A stretch of DNA of 64,000 bases from Buxus sempervirens (GCA_947561395.2 OX387183.1:59937915-60001914); one strand, 5' to 3'. Shown: positions 50,931 to 64,000, numbered from the stretch's first letter. Made by a program: numbers and translations. The notes: generated by a model from the sequence alone, not told the origin.

Positions 50931-53900
50931 TCCAAGAATGAGTATTAAATTAGGGATAAGATGGTTTGAGCATGTAAAGCAAAAACCTAGAGAGACAGCT
51001 ATGAGAAGATGTGCTACAGCTGTACAGCATGAAAGTTCCATTTCAGGAAAGGACAACGTTCCATGATACTTTCTGTTTCGTCAAAATAGAAAATGTATTC
51101 GGTACGATACAATTGTAAAAGGAAAGAAATTATCAAAACAAAATAAGAAGTGGGTACTTTTATAGATCTAAAAGAGTAAAAGGAACCTAGATAGAGTCAG
51201 TCAAAAAAGATTCAAATGCTTATAATCTAAATGAAGAGACAGTTTTTGACATATTGGAATGGATAAAGAGGATTCAACTAGTTGGCATATGGCATGTATT
51301 TATTGCTGTAAAAATAGTGTACACAGCTCAACAAATTAAGTGTCAACCGGGATGTCTTGGTACACTGTTTGTGTACCTGTACCTCTTCATTTCTATTCTT
51401 AATTATAATTCAAGCATTATTACTTATCAAAAAAAACAAATGAAGTGTCAACCGCGGCAACATGAAAGAAAGAATAATGCCACTTAGGACATTTAGAGAT
51501 GGCAGTTTCAATGACTCATCTACTTAACATTAATCTACAAAGATAAGACATTTATATAACAGTACTGACCTTGGATAAGATTATCTTGCTTAAGGAAAAT
51601 CTCTCTGAGCCTACTTTGACCACATGGATTGTACTTGAGATTAAACTTGTCAAAACGATGAAACGTACTCTTGTCTGCATGAACATCTAGCAGATCTACA
51701 TTAAGGTCATACCTGTTGCATTATACTGTGTAAGAAATTTGTTCCAGTGTATGAACAACAAACATTGAAAAATGATGCTACCTTAAAAGATAATTTTATT
51801 ACCCCGTCAAGTCCAAACTCTCAAAGACTTCTTTCAATGTAAGATACGTCCCATCACGGAATATTACAACCTGAAAAGAATGCTATAAGTCAGAAATGAT
51901 TGTTCAAGCACTAAACTACAGAGACAAAGGATTGAAGCATCAAGGAGAAAATTCAACTAATTACCTCATCAGGCTCTTTCCTTAACTTTGACTTGATAAA
52001 CCGCAAAAGATGTTTCTGATTCATGCAAGCTGAATGATGAACATGTGTGTCCACTTTCCTAACATTATAGAAGTCACGATGCGGTGCACTTTTCTGAGCA
52101 AGGAATTCTCTATCCGCATTAAGCATCAAATGAAGATTGAATTTCTGAGTAAAAGTGAAACAAAGGATCAGACATCACGCAGTCACAAACATTGTAGGAA
52201 TCATTTAAACTTCCCTATGAAAGTATTAATGACAATCAAGGGAGACGTGGTTACTTGCTCCAGAAGAACTAGCCGATGGTGACATAAAGTACGAATATTC
52301 CCAGCAGCAAGTATTCTAAGGATGTAATGCAGGTCCGTAAAGAAAGTTGTCGCATCAGCAACAGGAAAAAGCTTCTCTTTCGCTGAATAAAAAAAAATGA
52401 AAAAAAAAATTGAGAATTATGGCCTTCCTATAGAAAAGCATGAAGATGCTTTTGAATAATAAGGGATGGATAAACAAAGGGCCCAATAAAGGGTTGGCAT
52501 CTTACAATCTTTATTTGCATAAACATGAACTACTCCATCTTCCATCTGGAAGTAATGCTGAGGAAGAAAATGGCAAATTTTAACGATATCAGAAAAATCA
52601 GTGAGTGAATGGAATTACAGACTGGTGTAAATATGAAAACATTGAAAAGTACATACAAGCAAAAAAAAAAAAAGCATATATAAATCAAGCAACAAATCAT
52701 TAGAAAAAATAAAATAAAATAAATTTTGAACTCACATCAGATTTTCCCTCAGGAGTGTGTGAAAATGGGTTTGGATTAGGCCTTGGTGTGCTAGGATCAG
52801 TTATGACTTCTTTCTCCCATGGAGCAACTGCTTCCCTGAACACATAGCTTTCACGCAACTCAAGACACTCTTTAAGTACCAGATAGGATTCCACTTCATC
52901 CGAGGATGGTTCCTCTAAAAGTAGTAAGAAAAAATATATATATATATAAGATTTCTGTACATTCAAATTTGCATCTATAATTGAACAAATAAAATTCGAA
53001 CTAGGAAACCTCTAGAATGGAAAAAAGATTCTCCAATTTAAAAATCATTTTAGGTAAACAATGGTAAAGTCACTGATGAAAGGGGAGGGGATGAGGATGA
53101 GAATTGAGAAGAAAGTATTGAACAGTAAAAGGTTTTTCCTGAAGGCAAGATAACGATGAACACATTTACTTCTATTTCAGATCAAAAACCATCTTGCCTC
53201 ACTTCATTCCAGCCAATTCTTCAGAAACTTAAACTCCATCAATATAGTAAAATTGCATATAAACAAACCCACACTCCCCCCACCACACCGGCAAAAACAA
53301 AACAAAAATTAGGTTAGCTAAAAGATTAACGAATTAAAGTTCGCATCAATCACATTACCTAAGCCATCAGATGTATTTAACCATAGAAATAGAGTATCTA
53401 AGTCAGTGAAGTTATCAACATGGAGCATCTTGGCAATGGTGGGTCGCAAGACTGGGAATTCCCTTAACTCCTCAGATTTCCAAACTAAGAAAACTATTTC
53501 CGTGACTATAAGGGTAGATTTGTGGAATTATTAAATAGAAAGCTAACATAGTAGAAGAAAAATTGCATGTCATAATTAATTAGGGGCACATTTTCATTAT
53601 GCTAGTGAAAAGCATGCAATGATCCACAGTATTTAAAACAACAAAGTTAAATACGTCACTTGAAATCCATTCAAGGATATATGAATATCTTAAGCCAGTG
53701 GTTTTCTACATCTTGAATACAACCTGACAGCTTGAATTCCAATAAGGGACAATAATGAAATTGAGTCCAGCCACAGGGTCCATCAGTTGGAGATGACTCG
53801 CTATCAACTACAGTGACTCCATGAATCCCATTCCTTTAACAGTGACTATATAAATTTGACTGTTAGATGGCCTTTTATGGTGTCCAAAACAAGATAAAAG

Positions 53901-56900
53901 ATGGGTATGACATAGAAAGGCAAGTCCATAAATATGGCTCAGGTAAGTTGTTGGTTGGGCACTTTTCATCACTACTGATCATAGAAACTTCTTCATCGTC
54001 CAAACGTATATGGGAAATTTCAATTAAAATCTGCTTTAAGTCTCATTTGAGAACTTCTCCCAACAAAATCCTACAGGTTCATTTGACCATCAGGAAGAAG
54101 ATAATTGCCCAAACACATTTCATATGTATAAACAGTGTATCTTTTGCTAATACATTGTCAAATTATCTTATAAATCGTGGAGATAATTCATAAAGACTTT
54201 CGCATGATCTTGGATTATGATGGAGTACCATGTGTGGTTCTGCATAAGGTTATGTATCAGAAAATTCAGAACTTTGACATCTGGGGCAAAGTACATCAGA
54301 AATTGCTACCTTGCCACTGCCTATATTATCTGAAACATAAGAAATTTTATAAGATTTGATACATCAAGAAAAATTCTCTGTGCGTGATAGAGAGAGAGAG
54401 AGATATAGAAGGGGCTGGGGGGAATGGACAGCCAGATCTTCAAAGACAAACATAAATCCTTTTCTTGCATATCTTAGTGACGATGCACAAACTTCCTTTC
54501 AGGAGGTAAAGAACTGATAAAATACTTTCCATTTTTCCGTTGTCCTCCCTTAAGAGACACTGCATTTCCTCTAATATCATCCCCTTGAAAGATTTAGTCA
54601 ATTTTAATTGACAAACCTAACTGGACTTGATCCTTCCATCCATAGGCTGTGATTAGGAGATTTTGTAGGTCCTATCATCACAATCCATGTTCAAGTATAT
54701 TAGTTTCTCAAGACATGAGAAAGATGGTACAATTTAGCAACTAAAGTTTGTCTATAACAAAAGAGAGATATAGAGAGATTCTAGTGGATTTCATAGCTTA
54801 TTAAAACATGCCATCTCCATTTATCAAAAGCTTCCGATAGACACTGCTGTAATTTAAATCATCACCCGTCTCATTAGTAAACTCTGCAATCCTGAAGCAG
54901 CTGACACACACCCTCCTCAGACCCCAAGAGTCCAAAAGAGATATACCAGAACCATCCATCCACAACATTAATGTAAGGTCAAGGTATTTTCCAGGCAATT
55001 CAGTCCATGAAATTGCAAGAAGACCTCAGCTCCAACAAGGATATTGAAACAAAATAAGCCCAATTAAAAATGAATACTTTTTCCTCCACAGCAAAATAAC
55101 CACTGTTATACCCAAAGCATTCATCACATAAGAAGAATGGTATAAAGCTGGCCTGTTCATTTTCCTGTTGCCTTCTAATTTCAACCTCAGTATTCTACAT
55201 AGAATTTGGATAATTGGCAGCAATAAGAAGTAAGCAAGCATTCTTTAAGATTAAAAGTTATGGTCACCATCAGGTTGGACAAACAACTCAAAACACATCC
55301 CAGAGTTATGTATAGTGAAGACAGACCACATTGAAAATTACGATACACAGAAAACAACAAAACATATTATTACCAGTTGGTGTAATTTTAAGTCGTATGA
55401 AGGTTTCTTGCTCTGGTTCTTTTCTAAGAATATCTGCTGCTACAGGGTCAGGCTGGACACCGTGCAGGTCACCGGAGACACTGTGGGACCGGATCATGCT
55501 AGCTGCAGCAACAGGCATTTGTTCTCCATTCGCATTGATGTGATCTGGCAAATCCTGGAATCGGCTTTTACATTCAGAACCCTTATAACAGAAGTTCATA
55601 AAGTTATAGAAACATAATGCAGACATATTAGTTGAAATAGAAAAATATACTATTAAGCAATAGGAAACTCCTCAATATATAGACTGTCACAATATAATGA
55701 GAGACCAGGAACCAATTAATTTTATTGCAAAGTAAGAAAAAGAGAGGGGGAGAGGAAAGAGAGTGGCCAAATGAAGCTTCTTTGCTTGAAACTTAAAACA
55801 GTGTCTCATTTTGCATGATGAAACTTACAGCATTTCCATTATCATGCATATATTTAGACTCTAGTTTAGAATTGTCAGTCAAATTGTCTTCTTCATCAGA
55901 TCCTTCTACACTCTCAAATGCACTAGCACTAGCAACAGGGGACTTTGGAGAAGTTGGCCTCATTATATGCCCAGATCTCTTATTCGAACCTACGCGACCA
56001 GCTGAATGTCCTGAAACAGCAGAAGTCAACTTAAATTTGACAAATCATTTCATCGCAGCAGGTATAGCCCAAATTCTGTGTTTACAAAGTCATAAGCAAC
56101 TAGCAAAATTTTTCCTGTCATAAGCATGTCCAAATTTAGCCACACAGGAAGGATGTACTTCTTCTACGAGATAATAGAGAACTAAAAAGTAAAAAATCTA
56201 ATGTAATGCAATCACAGTTCTAACAAACTTGCTAAACCATTAGAAGTTACATGTTTCTCAAGTCACACTTCCATAGCCTGCATGATATAACCCACTTGTC
56301 ATAACATGCTAATCACGTCACCACATGTTATAACACTCAAAACATAAAAATGCCATAAAACATTTCTGTTGCCCGGGCAAATAAGCATCATCATCAAAAG
56401 GCAGTTCCACTAAAGTGGGATCAGTGACACGAATCTTTTATCTCCATCCTGTTCTTTCAAAAATCATATATTCAATGAATTTACGTTTTTGTAAGTCTTG
56501 TTTTATTAACTTCACCCATGTCTTTTTAGGTCTTTCTCTTGATCTCTTAGACCCTTCAATATGCATTCTCTCACACCTTCTTACAGGTGCATCTCTAGGT
56601 CTACGCTTTACATGTCCAACTACTCAATACATTTGCCAAGATGACGATTCATGATACAAAAACAACAAAAAAATTATTTATCCCAATTATTAAGGATCAA
56701 AAACATGAAGCAACCCAACAAAAAAAAAATTTCCTATACCAGATTATGTATTCTCATACCATATCAGATTTATTCCATTCAATTTCTTTTCATCCTCCTC
56801 CAGGTCCTTCAAATCCTTTAATATGTGCTTTTCACACTTTCTCAGAGACACCTCCCCTGGATGCAATTTTACATGTCCAGACCACCTTAACTATTTTCCT

Positions 56901-59492
56901 TTACCATGTGCCCCACAGGTGCTACTCCTACACACTTACAGATATGCTAATTTCTTCTCTTTTCTAGTATTACCCCACGTCTATCTCAATATCCTTATCA
57001 TAGCCACCTCCAGACTAAGAGATGTCAGCTCTTTATTGCCCAACATATTTCCCCATACAACATAGGAAGCTTAAAAACTCTTTTGCAAAATTTGCCTCTT
57101 ACTCAACTGGAATGCATTAATCAAAATGTCAGCTCTTTGTTGCCCAACATTTTCCCCCATACATTATAGGAAGCTTAAAAACTCTTCTGCAAAATTTGCC
57201 TCTTACTCAACCGGAATGCATTAATCACAACACTCTAGGAGTGCCTCCAAAATAAAAAGCAAAAAGCCATTAGTCCAAGGATGCCTTTAAATCAGGCAAG
57301 CATTGGTGTTGCACTTAAACCATGTTGCTTCGTAGCATTCTTCTCCCTCAAATCCCTCCCTTTCTGATCAATCCAGAACCCAGCTGCACGTACGCCCTAC
57401 AAATCCTCAAATCCCTCAATACATATGAAGGCTTTTTCACTTTTCTCAGATATGAGAACCTAAGCAGTTTGCAATTGACTAACGTCATCATCTTAAATGC
57501 TGGCTTTGAAACTTCCAAAACAATAGGATTTAGATGTACTGTTGAACTGAAAAGAAAAAAATAAAATAAAATGTTCATAAACTACTTCAACGTAATGGGA
57601 AAGATATGTTATCACCAAATAATCAAAAGGAAATGAATTGTCAACTACAAGAATAAACAGAAAGATTAATAGTTAAGAAAGAGATACAACCATGTGAAAA
57701 CTAAACTCAAAGGATCTATTGTTGAGTTATAGGTTCATGATATTTTCTCGCATAGAGAATAGAAATCGGTAGATGATCCCATATCATTTAACGATTACGC
57801 GAGTATCATTTGGTTAATATTTGGAAAAATATGAACAAAGAAGTATACTTATAGCAGTTTAATATATATTCTATCAAAAATTGGCAAATAATATGTGGAT
57901 TAAATCAAGGTCCGCAAATTAAGTCCTTATATTAGATATTTTACATACTTTAGCATGGCCGATAGAGATAACACTCTCAGAGAAAGCTGTGTAACTTCCA
58001 GAAGTAAGGATATGTAAGAAACAAGGTCGTTAAAAAGCTTATTCCTTCTTCAATATGATAAGAACATCACCAAATTTAGTTTTCTAAATGCTATGGGGTA
58101 CTCTCAGCAAAGGAACTTATATACTTATGCACAGTTGGCTACTATAACCACATTGTCACTTCAAGAAGGTCATGATTTCCAAAATATGAACATATAAGAA
58201 AAGAGTCTCCAAAAAGATTAATCTCCAATGTTTCAGATCTGCTTGGAGCTAATTCTCAGCAAATAATCTCCATACAATATGCTTAGGGTTAAAAAACAAA
58301 AAGGATTGAAAGACCGGTTTGTTTACTAACACTACAAAATCAGGGATGTCGTAAAGCCTATGCAGATTGAAATTAAGCACCCAGTTCGCATTGGATAAAG
58401 TAACTTATTGTCTCTGACAGCACTCCACTTTAAACATTAAATTTCCATTTACTACTGGATTGGTCTTCCTCGAACTTAGGCCCTTCATTATTTCCTTATT
58501 TCATGCATAAAGATTAGCGTAGAAATTTTAAGATCGTGAAAGCACTAAAAACCAGACATGCTCGTGTTAAAACTAAAAAACTGCTCCAATATCATGTGTG
58601 GTAGCAGAACTCGATACTGACAAAGTTGCAAAAGAGAAAACAGAAGGCATGAACAACTGAGCCATAATAGTATAATTACAAAATTCCATGCTCGTCCGTC
58701 TTTTCCAGCCAAGAACTCTCCTCTCCAACACATCAATAGTTAAATTGCATACTCCTGATTATTATTTGCAGGGGTTCTGTTAGCTCCAGTTTCTCGATTT
58801 GTAGCAGGCCCGTGAAACCAATTGACCCATTAAATTAAACGAACGAAACATCTCCAATTCAAGTGATGCGAATCAACAATTTGATTCTGATATTATGCAA
58901 CCCGATTCATCTACATCCACGTATGAGTATCGATTGGAAGCTGAAGATGCAACAAATGCTCTAACAAAATCAAAAAACCACATCTCAAAAGCAACAAATA
59001 ATACGTAAAGAGGAAGAACAAAACCTACAATACCTCATCGACATGAGTAAAACACTCAATCATGTTCAGTTCATTTCACTCTGTAGAGAAGTCCGACAAA
59101 TTCATACCTTCAGGAAGCGTGTGCAATCGAGGCAAACCAGCAGGAATGGAATCTACCGATAACGGGCCGTTCGGCTTCTCATCACCTTCAACCGCACTAG
59201 CAATCGCCGTAACATCAGGCAACGACGCGGACGCTCGACGATAAGAACCCGTTGCCTTACGCCGACTGTGGTTCCTCCGCTTCTCGACAGACTTCCTGAA
59301 ATGCTGAGGCGAGTCACCTCTCTCCACCTCCTCATCACAGTCTTCTTGTTCCCGCTCTCGCTCTCGCTCAACCGTCTTTGCGAACTCCAGCAACTGATTT
59401 AGGGTTCTCCTGTGCATGTAGTAAGCCGAAACAGCCACGAACGAAGCCCCGACTAAAGCCGCCATGGCTAGATGCAGAGCATACGTATCCAT
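44200..59492 (-). CDS. FAC1: AMP deaminase, FAC1/AMPD-like (19 exons)
   Basis: Exons, 5' to 3': 59108-59492, 55829-56010, 55374-55581, 52736-52914, 52506-52557, 52255-52382, 51965-52144, 51803-51870, 51570-51712, 50286-50347, 49421-49534, 48916-49056, 46874-47026, 46375-46428, 46034-46144, 45778-45951, 45596-45676, 44354-44452 and 44200-44268. They sum to 2583 nt, giving 860 residues, slightly longer than the Arabidopsis protein as I recall it. The enzyme converts AMP to IMP plus ammonia in purine metabolism. An N-terminal membrane anchor (about 7-25, [19 protein letters not shown]) leads a variable, Ser-rich region with [14 protein letters not shown] and [16 protein letters not shown]. The catalytic domain has the zinc HxH (H412, H414 in [16 protein letters not shown]) and the signature [17 protein letters not shown] (about 753-769). 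Nothing is broken. Loss of the Arabidopsis gene is embryo-lethal. Confidence 0.95.
45731..45748 (+). repeat. 18-nt poly(G) run in AMP deaminase intron 16
   Basis: Eighteen consecutive G are followed by a GA-rich run. In the AMP deaminase pre-mRNA they read as a long C run preceded by a CT-rich tract, inside a 101-nt intron (45677-45777). Confidence 0.9.
47914..47940. repeat. (GA)n microsatellite in AMP deaminase intron 12
   Basis: About 27 nt of GA repeat with a small interruption near its start. Confidence 0.85.
50800..51310 (+). pseudogene. RTE-clade LINE 3' fragment in AMP deaminase intron 9
   Basis: The plus strand reads the RTE C-terminal tail, in order: RMNVAKVETKM, then [19 protein letters not shown], a broken middle (a [11 protein letters not shown]-like piece) and [16 protein letters not shown] microsatellite (50894-50929) sits in the frame where RTE proteins have an Arg/Glu-rich stretch. 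The copy is 5'-truncated, with stops and shifts, and antisense to AMP deaminase. Confidence 0.75.
50894..50929. repeat. (GA)n microsatellite within RTE debris
   Basis: About 36 nt of uninterrupted GA. It sits inside the RTE fragment and seems to have grown from its Arg/Glu codons. Confidence 0.9.
56395..57065 (-). pseudogene. Two RTE-clade LINE 3' fragments in AMP deaminase intron 1
   Basis: The first (about 56395-56640) reads on the minus strand [39 protein letters not shown] and, at the 3' end, a [13 protein letters not shown]-like part from atgatgatg repeats. The second (about 56700-57065) reads a more decayed version of the same region: the remains of a reverse-transcriptase C-terminus, then [20 protein letters not shown]. 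Both run in the AMP deaminase sense direction and are 5'-truncated. The same 3'-end words occur at 26940-26995. Confidence 0.75.
57022..57231. repeat. Tandem duplication of a 104-bp unit
   Basis: Two adjacent units begin atgtcagctcttt and end aatgcattaatca, starting at 57022 and 57126, with only a few differences. They lie in AMP deaminase intron 1, at the edge of the RTE debris. Confidence 0.9.
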
Positions 59493-59658
59493 TGGTATGT
59501 ATGCCTGCCGCGTCCGTAACTCGTAACGCTCTCTTCAACTCCTGGAAATACCGTGTTTTAACAAAAGTAGAAACTGGAAACCCTATTCAGAAGTGGGAGA
59601 GAGAAGGAGAGAGGGAGAGAGGAGTCTGTTTTATTCAGGAGCATGAGATTTGTTCGGG

Positions 59659-59666
59659 TATTTATA
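59659..59666 (-). promoter_or_regulatory. TATA box of AMP deaminase
   Basis: The minus strand reads cttataaatacc, with tataaata 167 bp upstream of the start codon. Between it and the start codon lies a leader rich in CT on the minus strand, common in plant housekeeping genes. No other core element is clear. Confidence 0.6.
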
Positions 59667-62269
59667 AGACGAAGAGGACATATTCGGCGCTGCGTTCGGG
59701 ATTCTCTTTGTTCTGCTTTGAGATAGTGGGAAAATGCCCTGCCTTTGCATCGCCATCTCTTCTCTCCTGGGTTTCTTTTGATTAATAATTATTTTTTTAC
59801 TGAAACAATCGGACTCGGAGTGGAGTCCCTGACTCCCTGTTGACATGGATGGCACCCTGGTCCGTTTGTACTAATGGGTCTGCGGTGTTGGGATAAGGCG
59901 GGGTTCGTGTAATGAAATTGCTACACGTGTGAAGTTGGGATCAGTCGCTTTTTGGCAATACGAGTAGTCGCGTACGATACATTCTCTGTTTCATCAAATT
60001 CAAAAAATAATCGAAGTAGAGTCACCTGTCTCTCTGTTTTTTTTTTTTTTTCTTTTCTGTCCTTTGCTTCAAAAATGACGTGTCCCTTTAATAGCACTTG
60101 TTACGAGAGGCTTTTTGTGACTCATTATGGGTGTCCACCGGCATGCGTCAAAGATATGGCAATAAATTATTTCAAATGTATTTTTTAGCATTATCTACGA
60201 GTGGTACGGAATCATAAATTTATCAAACAAATTAATTATACATTATATTATCATAAACATACTTTTGTACTAAAAATTTGTGCATGGCGAGAGCCAATTG
60301 AGATCTTGTGGCTGTCTGTGGACAGTGGCAGAGCTACACAGCCTAAAATTATCCAAAAAAGCAACTGTCTCCTTAATATATATACCCCCAGTTCATTGTC
60401 CACCCTTAATGAAAATTCGACACTGGTGGCTGTGGAGCCTGTATCTGTATTTTTATTTAGAGCCCTCATAAGATCATGCCATGTGTATTAAAATACTATC
60501 TAAATAGTATAATTATAAATTTTTAATTACACTTGCCACAATCTCATGAAAAGAGCTCCAAATGAGGGAGTAGTTAGAGGCTCCACAAAATGTAAATCGA
60601 CAAGAACCTTATTTAAAAAACACTAGTAGAGTGCATCTGTATGTAGATAAAAAGGTTAGGACATGTAAATGATGAGAATTTGTTGAAGGGTGTTTTTTGG
60701 AAAGTGAAAAATGAAAAAGACTAAGATACCAATGTAAATATATAAGATAAAATTACATACAAACGTTATTTTCGAAAAAAAAAATTTTATTTGTTTAGCA
60801 TGCTTTCCAATGGGCCAGTTCGTTTTATATACACAGTATAGATAGATCTATAACATATATACCCCAAATATTGTAGAATTTCCCTTTTTTTTTTGGGATC
60901 AAAAATTATGGAAACCCACCAAGTTAATGCAATAGACTTCTGTAAGGTTTAGACATCAAAAGAAACATATTGAAGCTATTAGAAAGTGATAACATGTAAT
61001 CTTCTAAAACATTGAATGATTTTTTTTGAAAAAGACAGAGCAATTCCTCTCAAATTTTATGCCCTTTCCTTGTATCAGTCTCTAATGAGATTAATGCACT
61101 TACCCCTTGAATTGGCAAGCTTTCCCATGCATTCAAAATTTCTAAACTAATTCAAGAGGAGGATAGAGATTTGAGAAGAATGGATCCCATACTCACCATG
61201 GTTCGAAAGTTACTTTCTTTTCTAATGAAGACATGGGGATTTACCGGACAAAAATGTAATTTCGTAAAAGAAAAAGGGCATTTTTGTAAAGGTGAGGCAA
61301 TCTTAAGCCTGTTTATATGATCTATAGGTTGCATTTGCTTCTTTGGAAACCATGCAACCCAATTGGGTTCGAATTTCTCGCATTTTTTAGATTTCTTGTT
61401 TTTTTTTATTTTTAATATCCTGTTTATTCTTATAAGGTGGGTCCAATCTTTTGTTTTATTTCTTTGTCATTCGTTGGAAGCAAGAAATTAATTTTTGTGC
61501 TGTCTCCCACGATCCCTCCTTATCCAAACATGCCATCAGGTGCAATATCCAAGTGTCCTCTACAAAATCTCCAATCTTTTTAACTTTTTTGACATTGTTA
61601 TTTTACGTTGGCACTTATTGGGAAAAGCTCTCCGCATAACATTTGGGATGTGTTTGGCTATGTTCGGTTGATGGGTAAGTACAGTTTTATAATGAATTAA
61701 GCGGGAACACTTCCCCACAGTAGCAATAAAATTGCTTATTCTTACAAAAAAAAAAAAAACAATTAATTGAAAATGACGAACTGAACAGAAAAAAACCTAT
61801 TAGTGTCGCTTTTGGGCTTTTATTATTCAGTTTGAATTCAATTTCGGTTTTATACAACTAGTAAGGTGCACATGCAATACTACACATATGTAGAAAAGAA
61901 GAAGATGTTAGATGGAAGGAAAGAGATGGGAGAGAACAATTGCAAAACTATCTAAGTTTTAAATGAGACTGAGACAAGGATGTCTATTTAACCATTATAA
62001 TAACGAGGCTTAGCAATGAAAAGGGCTCTTTAGAAAAACGGAATATAAAACTTGGCACTATTCCCAAGAGGAGTGTCAATACACATGTTATGACATCAAC
62101 TATGGATGGTTTTGTTTACCGGTTAAAACTAATAAACTAACGGAAATTAACATATTAAGATTGGCTTTGGGTTTCTATTAATTGTTTTCGACTTTATTTA
62201 CACACATACTACTAATGAAAAGAAAAAAAGAAGAAGAAAAAACTGAACTAGTTGACTTAGTTAGAGAGA

Positions 62270-62505
62270 CTGCCGCAAGACCATGCGGCAGACATTGCAG
62301 CTGCCATGAGATGCTGCCACGTGCAGCATCTCACGGCTTGTGTTTTTTAACATTTTTCAATATGAAAAGACACTTCTCACGGCCTGTGTTTTTTAACATT
62401 TTTCAATATGAAAAGACACTTTCACATTGAAAAATATAGGGCGTGAGATGCTACACGTGACAACACCTCATAGCAGCTACGGTGTCTGCTGTATGTTCGC
62501 GCGGC
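62270..62505. mobile_element. Palindromic MITE, copy 2, with inner duplication
   Basis: The arms pair imperfectly: ctgccgc, gcggcagacattg, cagctgcca and tgagatgctgcca on the left match the right arm read inward. The core cgtgagatgct ... gcatctcacgg is shared with copies 1 and 3. Inside, a unit of about 46 bp (tctcacggc, tgtgttttttaac, atatgaaaagacact) is repeated in tandem at 62330-62374 and 62375-62420. Confidence 0.78.
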
Positions 62506-63726
62506 AAATGATTTCACTCCGGCCCTAACTTGGGGTGTAAAGTAGGAACGTAGGATTTCCACCCCGGTCGCAAGAATGACAACTTGACACTTTTTAACAA
62601 CATGAAAAGACGGCACCATTCTATAAAAAGTGACGGGGGATTATAGGCCTAAAGTCCATTGACCTATCAAAACGTTTGGGAAAAAAATTTATGGAGATTT
62701 TGATGCCTTGGAAAATTCCGCAAGGCCAGACCATGATGAATTGGAATGGTATTTCTGGTTCATCAAGGAATCTAACATGTATGTTAATTCCAAGCATCAA
62801 TTAACATTAAATATTTAGAAGTTAGTTGATGATCAGGGATTAGCTAACTTCAAACATACTTGTACCACGTTCATATCCTCCACCATCATTATGTCTACGT
62901 GAACTTGTGATATCTGCTACGATGTAAGACATTTTTGACCCGTGATCCGCTGCTCCGATCAGAAGTATATTTCCTTCTAATATAAAGGACTAAGGAGGGT
63001 ATTTAGTGACCGGAGAAGCAGGTCACCCATTCAATAATGGTTCTAATTTAATTCCGTGCCTTATTTGTTTAATTTTATTCATCGGTCAAAAGCCATGAAA
63101 TCGCTAAATAAATAAAAAACTTGTAAAATATAAAAGAGTCCCTTTATTAAGTAATGGATAAGCTTTAAAAAAAAAGTTTGAGGTACTGATATTAGAATAT
63201 ACGCTCCCTTACTTCTTGTACGAATTTATCTTTGCCCTGGCTTTGTGACTAAGTTGGTGATTGTGATGCATAACATTTCGAAAATGCATATTCATAAGCA
63301 CATTCGTAACAGTCGTTTTATATACGCACTATTATTGATCGAATGATTGAACGAAGAAGCTAATTTGCTAATGTAGAAGAGTATATCATGTTGAGTTGGT
63401 GCGCACAAACCTAATGCCTATATACGCAAAATCTCGTACCATATACTCAAAGTATAATATTGCTTGTGCTTGTTATAATTAGAGAGAATGACTATATTCT
63501 ACCAACCAGTCATCTAGCACATGGTATGACATCACTAGGGATGGCAACTTGACGGGTTGAGGGCGGGTTTTGATATCAGCAATCACCTACAAGGTACAGA
63601 CAAGTACCTTTTCTGGCTCGTTTATAGAGAATTTATATCCATGAGAACAAGGCCATGTTTGAAATCGTTTTGAGAACTCATTCCACGCGTAGCAATAATT
63701 AATAGGGTCTCAATTATCCGGCTGAC

Positions 63727-63925
63727 ATCTGCTGCAGTGTTATACTGTGGTAGTCACTACAGTGCCCGTGAGATGCTGCCATGTGGAGCATCTCACAGCT
63801 TGTGTTATTCATTGTTTTGTGTGGGGCCCACTTGAAAAAACACAAGCCGTGTGATGCTCCACATGGCAGCATCTCACGGCCACTACGAGCAATACTGACC
63901 ATTGCGGTAAAAAACTGCAAACAAT
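63727..63925. mobile_element. Palindromic MITE, copy 3
   Basis: The inner arms match well (ccgtgagatgctgccatgtg with its inverse near 63862-63881, plus tgtgtt/aacaca blocks). The outer arms are more diverged (gcagtgttat against gcagttttttac). The gtggggcccac word at the hairpin tip is also present in copy 1 as gtgggcccac. Confidence 0.78.
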
Positions 63926-64000
63926 TTCATTCCGATTATCATTTTGAAACATTATTCAACTCAAGGAATGAGTTCAAATTAATAGGCAAGGATTTCATTG

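Larger units (their letters stand above)
59860..64000. other. Gene-free right end of the window
   Basis: AT-rich DNA without a supportable gene. Open frames are short and lack splice partners or family motifs. It contains two palindromic MITE copies (62270-62505 and 63727-63925). Confidence 0.6.

Noticed and set aside
59378-59785. 135-codon plus-strand open frame opposite AMP deaminase exon 1
   Set aside because: It is antisense to exon 1 and the GA-rich leader of AMP deaminase and has no motif.

Overview
The window is nuclear DNA of a flowering plant. The genes are split by GT-AG introns, the intergenic DNA is AT-rich, and plant-type transposons (L1 and RTE LINEs, long LTRs, an Au-type SINE, MITEs) fill the introns and intergenic space. 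I cannot name the species. Long, transposon-filled introns suggest a fairly large genome, perhaps a woody non-grass angiosperm, but that is a guess. I rebuilt six protein-coding genes exon by exon. In each one the exon lengths sum to an intact reading frame.

Left part (1-8700): two TBL/DUF231 polysaccharide O-acetyltransferase-like genes lie in the same direction. The first (20-2548) is PMR5-like and the second (5758-7723) resembles the xylan-acetylating TBLs. They share two internal exons of identical length (172 and 159 nt). A secreted GH9 endoglucanase (17725-19717) follows further right, so three of the six genes concern the cell wall. That is co-location and not evidence of a pathway cluster.

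Transposon block (8700-24300): a minus-strand L1 LINE (about 8723-16530) is split by a 3.66-kb solo LTR (10286-13948) with a perfect 5-bp target duplication. A second, 2.40-kb solo LTR of the same family lies at 21877-24279, also with a perfect 5-bp duplication. Between them sit the GH9 gene, a palindromic MITE and a hAT-like MITE.

Middle (25500-41403): a 71-residue conserved-looking protein is encoded by four tiny exons (25811-29021). It is followed by a mitochondrial SCO1/HCC1 copper chaperone gene (30264-41403). The SCO1 introns hold RTE fragments, a decayed L1 piece, an Au-type SINE, a 1.25-kb Harbinger-like element and a 5'-truncated L1. The last intron also holds a 45-nt poly(G) run.

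Right part (44200-59492, minus strand): a complete 19-exon AMP deaminase gene (FAC1/AMPD-like, 860 residues), convergent with SCO1, with RTE debris in two introns. From 59.9 kb to the end I see no gene, only AT-rich DNA and two more copies of the palindromic MITE family.

I found no sign of a new enzymatic or defence system. The most informative observations are the dated nesting of elements, the three-copy palindrome-within-palindrome MITE family, the extreme poly(G) tract and the small four-exon gene.
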